Origin: Cladorhizidae sp. MBARI D1340-BT2
Lineage: Eukaryota > Porifera > Demospongiae > Poecilosclerida > Cladorhizidae
NCBI GenBank assembly: GCA_028752905.1
Contig: JAQNBH010000002.1
Coordinates: 28,193,932 to 28,257,931, forward strand
Direction of reading: 5' to 3'
DNA length: 64,000 nucleotides
Below, piece by piece: positions 62,036 through 64,000 of the stretch. How positions within the stretch are numbered: position 1 is the stretch's first letter; each line of letters opens with the position of its first letter. The notes beneath the pieces were generated by a model, which did not search any database, had not been told where the DNA came from, and saw nothing but the letters and a program-made list of their open reading frames with translations. The position numbers were made by a program, and so were the translations under genes.

Positions 62036-64000
62036 GTTAGCTTCGTAGATTATCCACACTTCACTGAATAGACTTGATGTATAACTATTAAGATAGGACT
62101 CTCTAAGTGCTCTCTCTTGATACCAAACATCCATATATTCTGCACACTTCACTGTAATGGACTTGCAAGATAGGTATCTCTCAGTGTTCTCTATCTTGAG
62201 CTAAACATGTTAGCTTCATAGATTCTCCACACTTCACTGAATAGACTTGATATATAGCTCTAAAGGTAGGCCTCTCTCTGTTCTCTCTCTTGATACCAAA
62301 CATCCGTATATTCTGCATACATAGAATCACAAGATAGGTTTCTCTATGTGTTCTCTATCTTGATGCTAAACAGGTTAGCTTCATAGATTCTCCACACTTC
62401 ACTGTATAAACTTGATATATAGCTATTAAGATAGGTCTCTCCCTGTGCTCTCTGTTGATATCAAACATCCATAATATTCTGCACACTTCACTGTAATGGA
62501 CTTGATATGATTCGAATGATAGGTTTCATTGTGTGTTCTCTATCTTGATATTTGCCCTAATTTGGTCTATATGTTTCTCATTTTCCCCCCAAAAATCTTG
62601 TTATTTTGCCGTAAAGCTCATAACTTTTCTACACTTTACCCAAAAAAGAAATTTTTTATATCACCGGATAGCCCTTCTAATTATCTGTCTTTTGTACGTG
62701 CCAAAATTTTGAGTACTCTAAGTATTAGCAAGTTATGGTGATTTGAAGTGGTAAGGTTTGCGATCTTTCCTGGCGTTTTCCAGTTGCCAAAGCGGTGGCC
62801 TGCCAGTGAAAAACCACTACATTTATTGATAATCTGTTGACATGTTGCAGATAAGGGCCTTCTCTATCAGTTGACAAAATCTGGGACTTTGGTCTTGTTA
62901 ATTAGGGCAGTTATGAATTGTACACTTACTTGATGCTAAACATGTTAGCTTCGTAGATTATCCACACTTCACTGAATAGACTTGATGTATAGCTATTAAG
63001 ATAGGACTCTCTAAGTGCTCTCTCTTGATACCAAACATCCATATATTCTGCACACTTCACTGTAATGGACTTGCAAGATAGGTATCTCTCAGTGTTCTCT
63101 ATCTTGAGCTGAACATGTTAGCTTCATAGATTCTCCACACTTCACTGAATAGACTTGATATATAGCTCTAAAGGTAGGCCTCTCTCTGTTCTCTCTCTTG
63201 ATACCAAACATCCGTATATTCTGCAAACATAGAATCACAAGATAGGTTTCTCTATGTGTTCTCTATCTTGATGCTAAACAGGTTAGCTTCATAGATTCTC
63301 CACACTTCACTGAATAGACTTGATGTATAGCTATTAAGATAGGACTCTCTAAGTGCTCTCTCTTGATACCAAACATCCATATATTCTGCACACTTCACTG
63401 TAATGGACTTGCAAGATAGGTATCTCTCAGTGTTCTCTATCTTGAGCTGAACATGTTAGCTTCATAGATTCTCCACACTTCACTGAATAGACTTGATATA
63501 TAGCTCTAAAGGTAGGCCTCTCTCTGTTCTCTCTCTTGATACCAAACATCCGTATATTCTGCATACATAGAATCACAAGATAGGTTTCTCTATGTGTTCT
63601 CTCTCTTGATGCTAAACAGGTTAGCTTCATAGATTCTCCACACTTCACTGTATAAACTTGATATATAGCTATTAAGATAGGTCTCTCCCTGTGCTCTCTG
63701 TTGATATCAAACATCCATAATATTCTGCACACTTCACTGTAATGGACTTGATATGATTCGAATGATAGGTTTCATTGTGTATTCTCTATCTTGATATTTG
63801 CCCTAATTTGGTCTATATGTTTCTCATTTCCCCCCCAAAAATCTTGTTATTTTGCCGTAAAGCTCATAACTTTTCTACACTTTACCCCAAAAAGATAATT
63901 TTTATATCATCGGATAGCCCTTCTAATTATCTGTCTTTTGTAGGTGCCAAAATTTTGAGTACTCTAAGTATTAGCAAGTTATGGTGATTTGAAGTGGTAA
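62036..64000 (+). repeat. Short+long dimer U62-U63, cut off by the window end
   Basis: U62 (62036-62943) matches U57 in its markers. U63 starts at 62944 and is a long unit whose D is cut at 64000. That D is unusual: C7, TTTACCCCAAAAAG, GATAATTTTTATATC, CATCGG, and TTGTAGGTGCC in place of TTGTACGTGCC. It may mark the approach to another domain. Confidence 0.87.

Larger units (their letters stand above)
1..64000. repeat. Higher-order satellite DNA array, both ends open
   Basis: The whole window is tandem copies of a composite unit, counted as 64 units with the first and last partial. Distances between equivalent points in successive units are almost always 908 or 1246 bp. Exceptions are 851 (57-bp deletion in D), 912 and 1250 (4-bp insertions), 1245 and 1247 (1-bp changes), and units carrying a 912-bp transposon plus 4-bp target duplication. 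No flanking single-copy DNA is present. The monomer length, layered higher-order structure and lack of genes are typical of eukaryotic centromeric or pericentromeric satellites, but location cannot be proven here. Confidence is high for the repeat structure and low for any function. Confidence 0.98.

Noticed and set aside
1..64000. CRISPR-like regular repeats
   Set aside because: The repeats are contiguous and hundreds of bases long, with no short direct repeats separated by unique spacers, and no cas genes.
1..64000. Primate alpha satellite, suggested by the roughly 171-bp monomer
   Set aside because: Length alone is similar; the sequence does not resemble alphoid consensus as I know it, and alphoid HORs lack a 394-bp unrelated module.
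1..64000. Ribosomal intergenic spacer with subrepeats
   Set aside because: No rRNA coding sequence appears anywhere in 64 kb, and the unit is far shorter than an rDNA repeat.

Overview
The window is one uninterrupted eukaryotic satellite DNA array. I find no credible protein-coding gene, rRNA, tRNA, CRISPR array or bacterial-type operon. The array enters at base 1 and runs off the end at 64000, so neither edge of the locus is visible. The organism cannot be named from the sequence. A multi-kilobase higher-order satellite with TTAA-flanked transposon copies inside it points to a eukaryote, plausibly an animal, but that is inference. A centromeric, pericentromeric or other heterochromatic location fits best.

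The array is built in layers. (1) The smallest recognisable unit is an AT-rich half-monomer of about 70-95 bp with a core CACACTTCACTG..AAT.GACTTG, a CT-rich stretch, then CTTGA....AACAT. (2) Two diverged halves make a monomer of about 170 bp. There are three classes: A (165 bp), B (173 bp) and C (176 bp). (3) A 394-bp non-homologous module, D, follows C. B+A+C+D is the standard 908-bp unit; B+A+B+A+C+D is the long 1246-bp unit. (4) Units are arranged in multi-unit higher-order repeats (HORs). I count 64 units, the first and last partial. Labels U0-U63 are used below.

Region by region. 1-4078: mixed units. 4079-15422: a 5672-bp six-unit block present twice in tandem. 15423-20244: a related five-unit block lacking one unit. 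20245-26384: a 3070-bp two-unit block present twice, each copy holding the same 912-bp TTAA-flanked DNA transposon. 26385-34568: three copies of a 2728-bp three-unit block. 34569-43648: ten nearly identical 908-bp units, the most homogenised stretch. 43649-64000: a diverged domain dominated by a short+long dimer of about 2.15 kb.

The most informative history concerns the transposon. Its TTAA target exists only in one lineage of D modules, where a single base change turned GTAAAG into GTTAAG. Five empty TTAA sites remain in the window (U27, U30, U33, U47, U58) and give an exact before/after comparison. Six other units carry a 57-bp deletion across this same site and share diagnostic bases with the transposon-bearing units, so they may be scars of transposon loss. 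Both transposon copies appear identical and lie in identical tandem blocks, so the second copy arose by satellite amplification, not by a second insertion.

All calls come from reading the sequence. No alignment, database search or base-composition calculation was run. Assembly error in such an array is a real possibility.
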